A stretch of DNA of 64,000 nucleotides from Bradyrhizobium sp. MOS003 (GCF_003020125.1 NZ_PYFW01000001.1:930001-994000); one strand, 5' to 3'. Counted from the first letter of the stretch, positions 7,852 through 15,444 are shown. Numbers and translations: made by a program. Notes: a model not told the origin generated them from the letters alone.

Positions 7852-8501
7852 GCTTCTTCGTCCAAAATGTCTCGCAACCGGTTCATCGCGAGCCTGATCC
7901 GTGACTTGACCGTTCCGAGGGGAATCCCGAGCGCGCTCGCGATCTCCGGGTGCGGTCGCTCCTCGATGAACGACAGTCTCACCACCGTGGATTGCTCTGC
8001 CGACAGTTGTTTGATCGCCGCGGCGATCCGCGCCGCATCCTGCACGCGCGACATCAGCACATCGGCCGTCTCGGCTTGATCCGGCGCATCAGGAAGCTCG
8101 GAATCGGTTTGAAGCCGCTCTGTCCTCGCCCTGCGGCGGAACAAATCGATCCGCAGGTTGCGTGCGATCGTGAAGATCCAGGCTGGCGCGCCCGCCGTCG
8201 CGGGATCGAACTGGTGCGCCTTCCGCCACACGGCGATCATTGTGCTCTGGGCGATCTCTTCCGCCTCATCGGAGCTGCAACCGGCCTTGAGCATCAGCCC
8301 CTTGATGCGAGGCGCGAAATGCTCAAACAGCCGCTTGAAAGCCTCCCGGTCGCCGTCGGAGGCGACGCGTCCGATCGATTCAGCCCAATCCACCTGTGCC
8401 TTCGGTCCTCTCGCGCCAATCGACAGCCGCGCCACAACCCTCCGGGGTAAGCCGGCCCCAGCCCGGATCGGCACCTCTAAAGCCCGGATAGCAGCGATCA
8501 T
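7848..8501 (-). CDS. rpoE: ECF sigma factor RpoE (ECF11 type)
   Basis: A 217-residue ECF sigma factor paired with ChrR. Region 2 (about 48-122) includes AEEIAQSTMIAVWRKA (80-95), and region 4 (about 165-212) includes the helix-turn-helix LGIPLGTVKSRIR (191-203). GAGG lies 8 bases before ATG 8501 and the promoter -10 ends at 8531, so this start fits a short leader. The N-terminus is about 40 residues longer than many relatives, and internal GTG starts (for example the codon for Val38) are possible alternatives. It carries its own target promoter, so it is probably autoregulated, and it overlaps chrR by 4 bases. Expected regulon: the oxidase-DUF1365-cfa operon, DUF2177 and the second sigma. Confidence 0.93.
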   Translation of the reverse strand: MIAAIRALEVPIRAGAGLPRRVVARLSIGARGPKAQVDWAESIGRVASDGDREAFKRLFEHFAPRIKGLMLKAGCSSDEAEEIAQSTMIAVWRKAHQFDPATAGAPAWIFTIARNLRIDLFRRRARTERLQTDSELPDAPDQAETADVLMSRVQDAARIAAAIKQLSAEQSTVVRLSFIEERPHPEIASALGIPLGTVKSRIRLAMNRLRDILDEEA

Positions 8502-8530
8502 AGCGCCTCGACAAGCGACCTGTTGGCCTG

Positions 8531-8558
8531 AAAACGACCGAGGCAGGCCGCTGGATCA
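8531..8558 (-). promoter_or_regulatory. autoregulatory RpoE (ECF11)-type promoter of rpoE-chrR
   Basis: Minus strand TGATCC (8558-8553), 16 bases, CGTTTT (8536-8531), 30 bases upstream of the rpoE start codon. Half-sites and spacing are the same as in the three other copies. Confidence 0.75.
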
Positions 8559-8687
8559 CCGGGAAATGCCTGTTGTTGCGGGTTCCACCGCCTCGCGGGA
8601 CCGCGCTCCGCGTCTGGCATCGGGCTTGCTCAGTCATGTCCAAAGCCCGGCCTCGGTAGAGAGGCCCGTTTCAGGTTGAGGCATGCG

Positions 8688-8936
8688 ATGCAAGAAATGT
8701 CCCGTTCTGGTACTGCCGGCGAACTCCGGCTCGATGCGCTGATCGCCGATTTGTGGTGGCGCGTTCGGCTGTTGAATACCGATATTCTCGAGGAGGAAGC
8801 CAAAGCCGGCGTGTTCGACGCGCTTGCGCCGACCTATCCGCTGCTCGCACTCAATCTTCGCGCGCGGCGCGACAATCTGGTCGCCACGATCGGCATGCTC
8901 GAGCAGCGGGCGAAGCCGGTATCGGAAGCGGCTTGA
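8688..8936 (+). CDS. hypothetical 82-residue protein
   Basis: Small protein of unknown function, transcribed divergently from rpoE-chrR. It is predicted soluble and helical, with a Leu/Arg-rich centre (LALNLRARRDNLVATIGMLEQR). GAGG (8678-8681) lies 6 bases before ATG 8688, which is preferred over a TTG at 8676. It has no recognisable domain. The gene ends 13 bases before the stop of the convergent LuxR-type regulator. Without an RpoE-type element on its strand, membership of the stress regulon is not supported. Confidence 0.6.
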   Translation: MQEMSRSGTAGELRLDALIADLWWRVRLLNTDILEEEAKAGVFDALAPTYPLLALNLRARRDNLVATIGMLEQRAKPVSEAA

Positions 8937-8949
8937 GGGCGGTCTCCTG

Positions 8950-10095
8950 CTACACCGGAAACGTCAGCGACTTCGCCAGCCTCACCAGGTCGACCTGGCG
9001 CCGGCAGCCCGTCTTTTCGAAGACGTGGATGAGATGGCTTTTCACGGTGCTGATGGACACGCCAAGCATCGCGGAGATGGCGTCACGCGTCTGTCCTTCG
9101 CAGATGAGTTCGAAGATGCGAATCTCGGCCGGCGTCAGATCATAGAGCTGGACGAGCGCATCGTGCGGCAGTCGCGGCGGCCCGGAAGCTGACGCCACGA
9201 ACAGGGCGGCAGTGGCTCGCTGGATCAGGCCGGATCGCATCGGGCTGCGCCGCAGCGGCAGCACGTGGATGACGAGAGGATCGCCGCTCGTGCGCGGGAT
9301 CGGAATGCCGATGCCCTTCTGGCCGAGTGTCGCCTCGTCCTGCGCCGCCTGCGCGACGGCCGATTGCAATGCCGTGGTGGTTGCCGTGGACTGAACGGCG
9401 ATCCGGCCATCTTGCGCCAGTATCGGATCTCCGGCATCGAGCATCGCGGTGGCGGCGGCGTTGCTGTGAACGATATTCGAATCTCCGTCTGCCAGCACGA
9501 CGCCGACCGCCAAGGCTTCGACCGTTGCGGCGAATGTCGCGGCCTCCACCGCTTTCATGTCGAACAGATTGCTGATCGTCACGGCGCGCCGGATGTGGGG
9601 CGCGAGAAGGCGCAACCCGCCGATTTGCCCATCGTCGATGGGGCCGGCCGATTCGTGCTGGCTGAAGATCGCATTTCCGACCATCGCCTTGTCGCGAACG
9701 AGGCCGACGGCAACGGCATCGAACAGGCCCTTGGGAAGGGCCCACTCGCGGTAATAGCGGTTGCTGGAGATGACGTCCTGTCCGACGGCCTGGGACTGAA
9801 CGATTGGCTCGCCCAGCGGATATTGCTGGATACGCGCCGCGCCGCCCCAGAGCTCGATGATATCAGGCCCGTAAGCGATTGCGTTCCGGGCCATCAATGT
9901 GAGGTCGGATCCGGAGACCGCGTTCACTACGGCCTTCATGTTGGTGAGACTGGCAACCGAGAGCGCGCCGGTGGCGAAGCCGAACTCGGCGCAGATCTCG
10001 TCGAGAACGGCGGTCCAGCGCCCGGGTGTGATCACACAATCATAAATATCGCCGATGAGGTCCGAGAATTTTTCGACCGAAGCTTGCTGCTGCAT
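8950..10095 (-). CDS. LuxR-family helix-turn-helix transcriptional regulator
   Basis: A 381-residue regulator. The C-terminal 62 residues (320-381) form a LuxR/GerE helix-turn-helix with LTPAEIRIFELICEG and VSISTVKSHLIHVFEKTG. The N-terminal 300 residues lack an autoinducer-binding signature; a PAS-like segment is possible around 180-260 (GVVLADGDSNIVHSNAAA). Proteins of this architecture are common in Bradyrhizobium and usually bind an unknown ligand. There is no adjacent acyl-homoserine-lactone synthase, so a quorum-sensing role is not supported. It lies next to, but not in, the RpoE-ChrR transcript. Confidence 0.88.
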   Translation of the reverse strand: MQQQASVEKFSDLIGDIYDCVITPGRWTAVLDEICAEFGFATGALSVASLTNMKAVVNAVSGSDLTLMARNAIAYGPDIIELWGGAARIQQYPLGEPIVQSQAVGQDVISSNRYYREWALPKGLFDAVAVGLVRDKAMVGNAIFSQHESAGPIDDGQIGGLRLLAPHIRRAVTISNLFDMKAVEAATFAATVEALAVGVVLADGDSNIVHSNAAATAMLDAGDPILAQDGRIAVQSTATTTALQSAVAQAAQDEATLGQKGIGIPIPRTSGDPLVIHVLPLRRSPMRSGLIQRATAALFVASASGPPRLPHDALVQLYDLTPAEIRIFELICEGQTRDAISAMLGVSISTVKSHLIHVFEKTGCRRQVDLVRLAKSLTFPV

Positions 10096-10444
10096 TCCGA
10101 ATTGCTCACTTGAAAATCACTGGCGTTATTCAGCAGCCGCATAGCGGAACGGCGTCATCCGGCGACGGTAGGGGACGCAGACGATCGAGTTTATCATTGC
10201 GATTCCACAGCGCAAAAGGGAACGCCGAACACAAGTGCTTGGGTTTCGTCGGCGGCAATCATGAAGCGCCGTGAGCGTCGCACCCCCGGCGTCTGATTAA
10301 AATCACGGCAGCTGGAGTGCGCATTGGTGGTTGGGACACCTGCCTCGAGTTGCAATTTTGTACAGTGCAACTTCGGATCGCGTGTATTAGCGTTTACCCC
10401 GGGGGATGGAATTGACCGTCTCCCGTATTTGGAGGGATATGGTC
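10096..10444. other. intergenic region without a supported gene
   Basis: About 350 bases between divergent genes. It holds the dyad AGTTGCA-N11-TGCAACT (10348-10372), about 75 bases before the next start codon, and a weak TGAT-N4-ATCA core at 10294-10305. No convincing ORF, RNA or standard promoter was recognised. Confidence 0.5.
10348..10372. promoter_or_regulatory. inverted repeat AGTTGCA-N11-TGCAACT, possible operator
   Basis: Perfect 7-base arms separated by 11 bases, in an otherwise empty region upstream of a secreted-protein gene. The 18-base centre-to-centre spacing places the two half-sites on almost the same helix face, as for a dimeric regulator. I cannot assign the protein. It could also form a short RNA hairpin. 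Confidence 0.35.
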
Positions 10445-10949
10445 ATGACGTTGTCAAGCCTTGTTGCACGTTCCGCCGTCGCCATCCCGTCGATAGTCCT
10501 GCTGATGTGCGGTCTGAGTGGAACGGCAGAGCCGCAACCGACGCCCGCCGACACTCGGCTTCCCAGCGTCACGGTCGAGGCACCGAAGCAGGTGTCAAGA
10601 CCCCACAGGCCGGCCCATCACGCAGCTGTCCGCAGCCCCAGGGTCGTCGCAAGCTTGCCAACCCCGGCACCGGTTGCACCGAACTCGGATGCCGCGAAGC
10701 TTGCCAAGCTTGCCAAGCTTGCCGCCACGACGAACAACTGCGTCGGCGGTTGCCACGAGCTTCAAGACGGGCAACCAGCCCTGGGTCGGCTGCAGCGCCA
10801 CGGGCGGCGTGTACTCGGCCACATGCCGCAACGTCGGCAACAACAAGAGCTACGACGAGTGCAAGGAAGCCGGACGCGTCACCGGCTGGCGATCAGGTGA
10901 GACCTCGGCGTATTGCAGCAGCGTGGCGTTGGCGGCGGGCTGGCGCTGA
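10445..10949 (+). pseudogene. secreted Cys-rich protein with an apparent frameshift
   Basis: Two frames together read as one secreted protein. From ATG 10445 (GGAGGG 8 bases upstream) the first frame gives a signal peptide and a Pro/Ala-rich linker with AKLAKLAKLA, ending near NNCVGG. The C-terminal part, a Cys-rich segment with GNQPWVGCSATGG and SAYCSS, is read only in the next frame, up to the stop at 10947-10949. One surplus base around 10752-10760 (GGTTGCC) would explain it. The first frame continues instead into an Arg-rich tail ending at 10900. Either the gene is broken, or the base is a sequencing error; programmed shifting is unlikely. The linker carries three exact AAGCTTGCC copies at 10697-10723. 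Confidence 0.6.
10697..10723 (+). repeat. 3 x 9-bp tandem repeat (AAGCTTGCC)
   Basis: Three exact head-to-tail copies within the linker of the frameshifted secreted protein, encoding AKL repeats. In-frame slippage could vary the copy number. Confidence 0.85.
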
Positions 10950-11114
10950 AGTCGCTGCGGCTGCTCGCGTGCTTTTCCTCCGATCGAACGACTCGCGATT
11001 GCCAGCCGAGGTGATGGCCGAGCGCGTGACCCGTGACACATTCTTTTCTCATGGGCCAACCTAGCTTTGCCGTCAGGTGGTTCGCAGTGACCCACCAGGC
11101 AAAGGACAAGACTC

Positions 11115-11294
11115 ATGCGCAATATCATCCTTGTGGCATTCGCGGCGATCACCCTGGCGGGCGCGGTGACGCCCGCGAGCGCGCTGACCATCGTGCGCGA
11201 TCATCGCGACCCGCCCATCGTGCGCGACCATCGCAATCAGACCATCGTCAGGGACCACCGCACGCAACCCGAGGTCCGCGATCACCGCCACTAA
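11115..11294 (+). CDS. small secreted protein of four VRDHR repeats
   Basis: A 59-residue ORF with a clear signal peptide (residues 1-24, ending TPASA) and a mature part made almost entirely of a repeated unit: IVRDHR, IVRDHR, IVRDHR and EVRDHR, separated by three to four residues. Mature composition is rich in Asp, His and Arg, suggesting metal, phosphate or nucleic-acid contacts in the periplasm, but no family is recognised. The four units differ at synonymous positions, so the amino-acid pattern seems to be conserved. A 12-bp GC hairpin follows 12 bases after the stop codon, which supports a monocistronic gene. Confidence 0.65.
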   Translation: MRNIILVAFAAITLAGAVTPASALTIVRDHRDPPIVRDHRNQTIVRDHRTQPEVRDHRH

Positions 11295-11306
11295 GCGTCC
11301 CGGCAG

Positions 11307-11340
11307 CGGAGCCGAACCGGACAGGTTCGGCTCCGTCTTG
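11307..11340 (+). terminator. hairpin terminator after the VRDHR-repeat gene
   Basis: A perfect 12-bp stem, CGGAGCCGAACC (11307-11318) with its complement at 11324-11335, around a GGACA loop, followed by GTCTTG. The T-run is weak, so termination may be partial. Confidence 0.65.
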
Positions 11341-11466
11341 CATCGTGTGAGGCGCGACGATCGTCTGCACCTGGCGCCCATGTCCATTCGCGATTGTGCG
11401 ATTTGAGCACGCGCCAGGTTCCCGTCGCATGCTATGGCTGCCTCCGCAATTCCCCGCGAGGCCACC

Positions 11467-12141
11467 ATGCTCCCCATTCCCGCCGACATTTTCACCGAAC
11501 CAGAGGACGTCTCGCCCGACGGCCTTGCCAATCTCGGTCCGCTCCGCCGTCTCGCAGGACATTGGCAGGCGGACAAGGGCATCGACATCAATCCGAAGGC
11601 GGAGGGGCCGGAGCGGCGGACTTTCATCGAGCGCATCCGCATGGACCCGATCGATCCGCAGGCCAACGGCCCGCAGCTGTTGTACGGGTTGCGCTATCAC
11701 ATCCACATCAACACGCCCGAAGAAGACATCACCTTCCACGACCAGGTTGGCTACTGGCTATGGGAGCCCGCGACCGGGCTGATCATGCAGACGCTGGCGA
11801 TTCCGCGTGGGCAGGTGCTGCTGGCCTCGGGCAAGGCGGGGCCCGACGACAGGACGATCTCGGTCACCGCAAAGCGCGGCGACACCGGCTACGGCATTTG
11901 CTCCACGGATTTTCTGGAACAGGCGTTCCGCACCGACTCCTATCGTTGCGACATCACCTTCAACGACGACGGCAGCTGGACCTATCTGATCCAGACCGCG
12001 TTGTTGGTGCGCGGCGCGCCGTTCGACCATCGCGACACCAACACGCTGCAGCTCGTCGCGCCGCCAAAGCTCAATCCGCTCGCGGTGATCGTGAACGATC
12101 GCGCCAAGAGCGACGGGAAGAGCGATGGGCTGGCGGTGTGA
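11467..12141 (+). CDS. heme-binding beta-barrel (nitrobindin/THAP4-like) protein
   Basis: A 224-residue protein of the FABP-like/nitrobindin group. The N-terminal LGPLRRLAGHWQ segment is typical, followed by alternating beta-strand sequence (FIERIRMDPID, YGLRYHIHINTP, VGYWLWEPATGLIMQTLAIPRG). Family members form a ten-stranded barrel that can bind heme or a hydrophobic ligand; the ligand here is not known. ATG 11467 fits the family start better than ATG 11434. It is followed after 21 bases by a RibD-type reductase gene, which points to an operon. Confidence 0.75.
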   Translation: MLPIPADIFTEPEDVSPDGLANLGPLRRLAGHWQADKGIDINPKAEGPERRTFIERIRMDPIDPQANGPQLLYGLRYHIHINTPEEDITFHDQVGYWLWEPATGLIMQTLAIPRGQVLLASGKAGPDDRTISVTAKRGDTGYGICSTDFLEQAFRTDSYRCDITFNDDGSWTYLIQTALLVRGAPFDHRDTNTLQLVAPPKLNPLAVIVNDRAKSDGKSDGLAV

Positions 12142-12162
12142 AGTGTGGCGTCGGAGACTAGC

Positions 12163-12870
12163 ATGAAGCCTTATGTCATCTGCCTGATGCATTCCAGCCT
12201 CGACGGCCGCACGCATCCCAGTCGCTGGCGCCCGAAGGGTGCGGGCACGGACTGGTTCGAGAAGATCCATGACGAGCTCGGCGGCGATGCCTGGGTGATC
12301 GGCCGCGTCACCGGCTCGGAGTTCGCCAAGGGCCAGCCTTACCCCGCGACAGACATGAAGCTGCCGCGTGAAAACTGGTTCGCGCGGCGGGACGCGAAAA
12401 CCTATGGGATCGTGCTCGATGCGGAGGGCAAGATCGGCTGGGGCCGTTCGGACATCGGCGGCGATCCGATCGTGGTCGTGCTGACCGAGAGCGTGCCGGA
12501 TTCGCACCTTGCCGGCCTGCGCGGCGAGGGCGTGTCCTACATCTTCGCCGGCCAATCCGAGCTCGATCTGGCGCTGGCGCTCGACATCCTCAACCGCGAG
12601 CTCGGGGTGAAGCGGCTGCTGGTCGAAGGCGGCGGCGTCGCCAATGGCGCGTTCTTGCGGGCTGGTCTGATCGACGAGTTCAATCTGATCCTCAGCCCTG
12701 CGATCGACGGCGCGACGGGCGCCCCCTTCGTGTTCTCTTCGACGGAGGCCGATAGCGACAAGCGCGCGCCAATCGCCGCGATGTCGCTGGAGAGCACCCG
12801 CGAGCTCGGCGGCGGCGTCCTGCTGCTGCGCTATCTGATCAGAAACGATCCGCAGGCCGTGAGCCGGTAA
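12163..12870 (+). CDS. dihydrofolate reductase-family protein (RibD C-terminal domain)
   Basis: A 235-residue protein with the RibD C-terminal/DHFR-like fold: the N-terminal MHSSLDGRTHPSRW segment, AWVIGRVTGSEF, and a C-terminal LGVKRLLVEGGGVANGAFLRAGLIDEFNLILSP-type signature near residues 147-180. These enzymes are NADPH-dependent reductases; standalone members often reduce pterin or other substrates, so riboflavin synthesis is not implied. GGAG lies 7 bases before ATG 12163, preferred over GTG 12145. It is probably co-transcribed with the nitrobindin-like gene before it and the amine oxidase after it. Confidence 0.85.
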   Translation: MKPYVICLMHSSLDGRTHPSRWRPKGAGTDWFEKIHDELGGDAWVIGRVTGSEFAKGQPYPATDMKLPRENWFARRDAKTYGIVLDAEGKIGWGRSDIGGDPIVVVLTESVPDSHLAGLRGEGVSYIFAGQSELDLALALDILNRELGVKRLLVEGGGVANGAFLRAGLIDEFNLILSPAIDGATGAPFVFSSTEADSDKRAPIAAMSLESTRELGGGVLLLRYLIRNDPQAVSR

Positions 12871-12879
12871 CGCGTGGCC

Positions 12880-14151
12880 ATGCACGAGGTAACAGAGCAC
12901 ATCGTCATCGTCGGCGCCGGTGCGGCCGGCCTGATGGCTGCCCGCGAGCTGGCGCGGGCCGGCCGCAAGGTGACGGTGCTGGAAGCGCGCGAGCGCTGCG
13001 GCGGCCGTATCCATCCGTTGTCGGACGCGGAATTCGGCTATCGCGCCGAAGCCGGCGCCGAATTCGTCCATGGCGAGGCACCGGTCACACGCGGGTTGCT
13101 GCGCGAGGCCGGGCTGTCCCTTCACGAGATCGCAGGCGAGCGGTGGAGCTTCGACGGGACGGCGCTCTCGCGCGAGGTGCGCGACGATCCGCACGAGGCC
13201 GAGCTGCAAGCCGTGCTTCGGGACCTGAAGGACGATCTCCCCGTTGCCGAACTCCTGCGCCGGCATTTCGGCGGCGAGGACTATGCGCCGATGCGCCGTT
13301 CGATCGAGCGGATGGTCGAGGGCTACGACGCGGCCGACCCCGAGCGCGCCTCGACGCTGGCGCTGCGCGAAGAATGGATGGATGGCGGGCACGCCGCGCA
13401 GGCGCGCATCGATGGCGGCTATGGTGCGCTGATCGACTTTCTGGTGGCTGACTGCCGCGGGTTTGGCGTGACGATCCATCTCGGCTGCGTGGTGTCGGCG
13501 ATCGAGGAGAACGGCAGCACGGCGACGGTTCGCTGCGTCGGCGGCGATGTCCATGGCTGCGATCGCGTGATCCTCACGGTGCCGCTGCCGTTGCTGCGCG
13601 AGATGGCGCTGCCGGCGAGCGCGCGCGAGAAGCTTGCTGCGGCGGGCGACATCGGCTTCGGCAACGTCATCAAGATCCTGCTGCGCTTCGCGCGGCCATG
13701 GTGGCGAGAGCGACACCAGGATCTGGCAGGCATGACCTTCCTGTTGTCCGACCGGACCATCCCGGTGTGGTGGACGCAATATCCGAGCCGGCAGGCCGTG
13801 CTCACCGGCTGGTTCGGCGGCCCGCACACGGCGGAGTTGGACAGCCTCGATCCCCAAGGATTGATCGATGCCGGGCTCGATTCGCTCGCCGCCATCTTCA
13901 AGCTATCGCGCAAAGACGTCGCGCGCGATCTCGTGGCCGCGGCGGCGACCAACTGGGCGCATGATCCCTTTGCCCGTGGCGCCTATTCCTGGGCGACGCC
14001 GCGGACGCGCGCGGCACAAGAGATCCTTGCACGTGCCGATGGTCGGGTGCTGTTCTCCGGCGAAGCGCTCTATCGCGGCCGTGACATGGGTACGGTGGAA
14101 GCAGCGCTGGCGAGCGGAGTTGAGACGGCGGGGCTGATTCTGCGGGGGTAA
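12880..14151 (+). CDS. FAD-dependent monoamine oxidase-like protein
   Basis: A flavin amine oxidase of 423 residues. The Rossmann motif GAGAAGLMAARELARAG is followed by VLEARERCGGRI, the classical amine-oxidase pair. A C-terminal segment, GRVLFSGEALYRGRDMGTVEAALASGV, is the usual FAD-contact region. The start may be ATG 12880 or GTG 12874, only 3 to 9 bases after the previous stop, which supports an operon. Substrate is unknown (polyamine or other primary amine). It is not closely related to the lipid-cluster oxidase. Its stop codon abuts the terminator of the convergent gene. Confidence 0.9.
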   Translation: MHEVTEHIVIVGAGAAGLMAARELARAGRKVTVLEARERCGGRIHPLSDAEFGYRAEAGAEFVHGEAPVTRGLLREAGLSLHEIAGERWSFDGTALSREVRDDPHEAELQAVLRDLKDDLPVAELLRRHFGGEDYAPMRRSIERMVEGYDAADPERASTLALREEWMDGGHAAQARIDGGYGALIDFLVADCRGFGVTIHLGCVVSAIEENGSTATVRCVGGDVHGCDRVILTVPLPLLREMALPASAREKLAAAGDIGFGNVIKILLRFARPWWRERHQDLAGMTFLLSDRTIPVWWTQYPSRQAVLTGWFGGPHTAELDSLDPQGLIDAGLDSLAAIFKLSRKDVARDLVAAAATNWAHDPFARGAYSWATPRTRAAQEILARADGRVLFSGEALYRGRDMGTVEAALASGVETAGLILRG

Positions 14152-14178
14152 AAAAAAAGGCCCGCATTTCTGCGGGCC
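14150..14178 (-). terminator. rho-independent terminator of the His/Tyr/Gly-rich protein gene
   Basis: On the minus strand, an 8-bp stem GGCCCGCA/TGCGGGCC with a GAAA loop is followed by nine T residues. The A-run on the plus strand overlaps the stop codon of the amine oxidase gene, so the two convergent genes share this region. Confidence 0.9.
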
Positions 14179-14185
14179 TCATCTC

Positions 14186-14506
14186 TTACCAGCGTCCGCC
14201 GCCGAAGCTGAACGTCACGCCGGGACCGCCGCCGCCATAATAGCCGTACGGCCCGCCGCCGTAGTAGCCGTGATGGCGCGGATAATAACCATAGTTCCGG
14301 TGATGGGGACGGTAGTAGCCGTGATGACGGTGGTGAGGACGCCAATGATGATGGCGATGGCCATGGTGCCGGTGCTGCGCGCTGATGTCGGTCGATTGGG
14401 CAGCGGGCGCGTTCTGCTTCGCGCTCGACTTGCCGGCCGCGTTCGCCGCCGATCCGCCGGCAAGTGCCGCAGCTCCGACCGCGATCGCGACAATGAGATA
14501 CTTCAT
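14186..14506 (-). CDS. secreted His/Tyr/Gly-rich protein
   Basis: A 106-residue protein with a signal peptide (1-23, ANAA). The mature region has a His/Arg/Tyr-rich repeat block (HHGYY-type units) and ends in a Gly-rich tail with VTFSFGGGRW. The composition suggests metal binding or surface adhesion, but no enzyme is recognised. An EcfG-type promoter match (14539-14563) lies 33 bases upstream and a strong terminator follows, so it is monocistronic. Similar short secreted Gly/Tyr/His proteins recur in Bradyrhizobium genomes; another lies at 50562-50930 here. Confidence 0.8.
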   Translation of the reverse strand: MKYLIVAIAVGAAALAGGSAANAAGKSSAKQNAPAAQSTDISAQHRHHGHRHHHWRPHHRHHGYYRPHHRNYGYYPRHHGYYGGGPYGYYGGGGPGVTFSFGGGRW

Positions 14507-14538
14507 GATTTCATCACTCCAGTTGAATGTCGTGAGAC

Positions 14539-14563
14539 AACAGATGGGTGTCTGCTCCGTTCC
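14539..14563 (-). promoter_or_regulatory. EcfG-type promoter candidate
   Basis: Minus strand GGAAC (14563-14559), 17 bases, GTT (14541-14539), equivalent to GGAAC-N16-TGTT. Known alphaproteobacterial general-stress promoters read GGAAC-N16/17-CGTT; the base before GTT differs here. The distance to ATG 14506 is suitable. Confidence 0.45.
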
Positions 14564-14645
14564 GGCCAGCGCGGGCGTCGAAACGACGCAGCGCGGCGTG
14601 CGCGAGATTTATTGTCGCATCGTCGGCTTGATCGCATTGCTGCCA

Positions 14646-15215
14646 TTACTTGGCCGCGAATGACGCGATCACGTCGGCGGTTGTGACGATGCGCGCAAAC
14701 TCTCCGTTGAGGTTCGACAGCGTCATCGCATGGATCTCCTCGGCGGAATGCTCGTCGCGGTCGGGCCCGATGCGGTCGAAGGCCCATGTCGCATCGCGCA
14801 CGAGGTGCGCGTCGAAGCCGAGATTGCCGGCCATCCGCGTCGTCGTCTCCACGCAGTGATTGGTGGTGGCACCGCAGATCACGAGCGTACCGATGCTGCC
14901 AGCGCGCAGGCGATGCTCCAGGTCAGTGCCGATGAAGGCGCTGTTGACGCGCTTGACGATCACGGTCTCGCCCGGCTGCTCGCGGGCCTCGTCCTTGACG
15001 GCATAGCCGGAACGCGACGGCAGAAACGACGAATTCGGCTTCGTGCTTTCATGGCGGATATGAAAGATCGGCGCGCCGTGTGTCCTGAAAGCCCGCAGCA
15101 GATCGGCGATGCGCGCCACCGCATCCGGATTGTTGCGCCGCATTCCCGCCGCCTCCCATTCGTCGAACGCGCGCTGGACGTCGACGACGATGAGGGCGGG
15201 GAGGGGATGAGGCAT
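14646..15215 (-). CDS. isochorismatase-family cysteine hydrolase
   Basis: A 189-residue hydrolase of the isochorismatase/nicotinamidase superfamily. The catalytic triad is visible: Asp12 in VVDVQRAF, Lys88 in VIVKRVNSAF and Cys121 in GATTNHCVETTTR, with the cis-peptide region just before the cysteine. The open frame extends upstream to 15548, but that part overlaps a repeat element and has no domain; ATG 15215, directly before PHPLPALIVVD, is chosen. Substrate cannot be predicted: members hydrolyse nicotinamide, carbamates, peroxyureidoacrylate and others. It stands alone, convergent with nothing and divergent from the acyl-CoA synthetase. Confidence 0.88.
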   Translation of the reverse strand: MPHPLPALIVVDVQRAFDEWEAAGMRRNNPDAVARIADLLRAFRTHGAPIFHIRHESTKPNSSFLPSRSGYAVKDEAREQPGETVIVKRVNSAFIGTDLEHRLRAGSIGTLVICGATTNHCVETTTRMAGNLGFDAHLVRDATWAFDRIGPDRDEHSAEEIHAMTLSNLNGEFARIVTTADVIASFAAK

Positions 15216-15300
15216 GATCGGACCTTTCGCGCGGGTATGGAGGCGAATATGCGAGGCGAGGCAGACGACGCAATGCCAATCTTCCCTCGTTTCGCGACAG

Positions 15301-15444
15301 CTCTCGGGCCCCGGACGCAGCGCAGCGTCCCTTTGACGGTGCGCTGCAGAGCCGGGGCCCATGTTGCCAAGGAGCTCTTTGCGGCATGGGTCCCGGCTCT
15401 GCGGCGCAGCGCTGTGCGCTGCACCGCGTCCGGGACACGAGAGT
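15301..15444. repeat. imperfect palindromic intergenic repeat, family C (GTCCCGGACGCG type)
   Basis: Nested inverted repeats: outer arms CTCTCG (15301) and CGAGAG (ending near 15442) with GGACGC/GCGTCC inside, and inner arms AGAGCCGGGGCCCATG and CATGGGTCCCGGCTCT. The same elements occur at 55329-55446. It occupies most of the gap between the isochorismatase and acyl-CoA synthetase genes; the rest of that gap shows no gene. Confidence 0.7.

Noticed and set aside
8950..10095. LuxR-type regulator as a quorum-sensing receptor
   Set aside because: No autoinducer-binding signature in the N-terminal part and no synthase gene nearby.
10218..10245. GGAAC followed by GGTTT, possible EcfG promoter
   Set aside because: Spacer of 18 or more bases does not fit GGAAC-N16/17-CGTT.
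10294..10305. TGAT-N4-ATCA, weak FNR/FixK-like core
   Set aside because: Flanking T and A of the consensus are missing, and its position suits no gene well.
11758..13857. Minus-strand open frame of 699 codons
   Set aside because: Antisense to the RibD-type reductase and amine oxidase genes; these are well supported by motifs.
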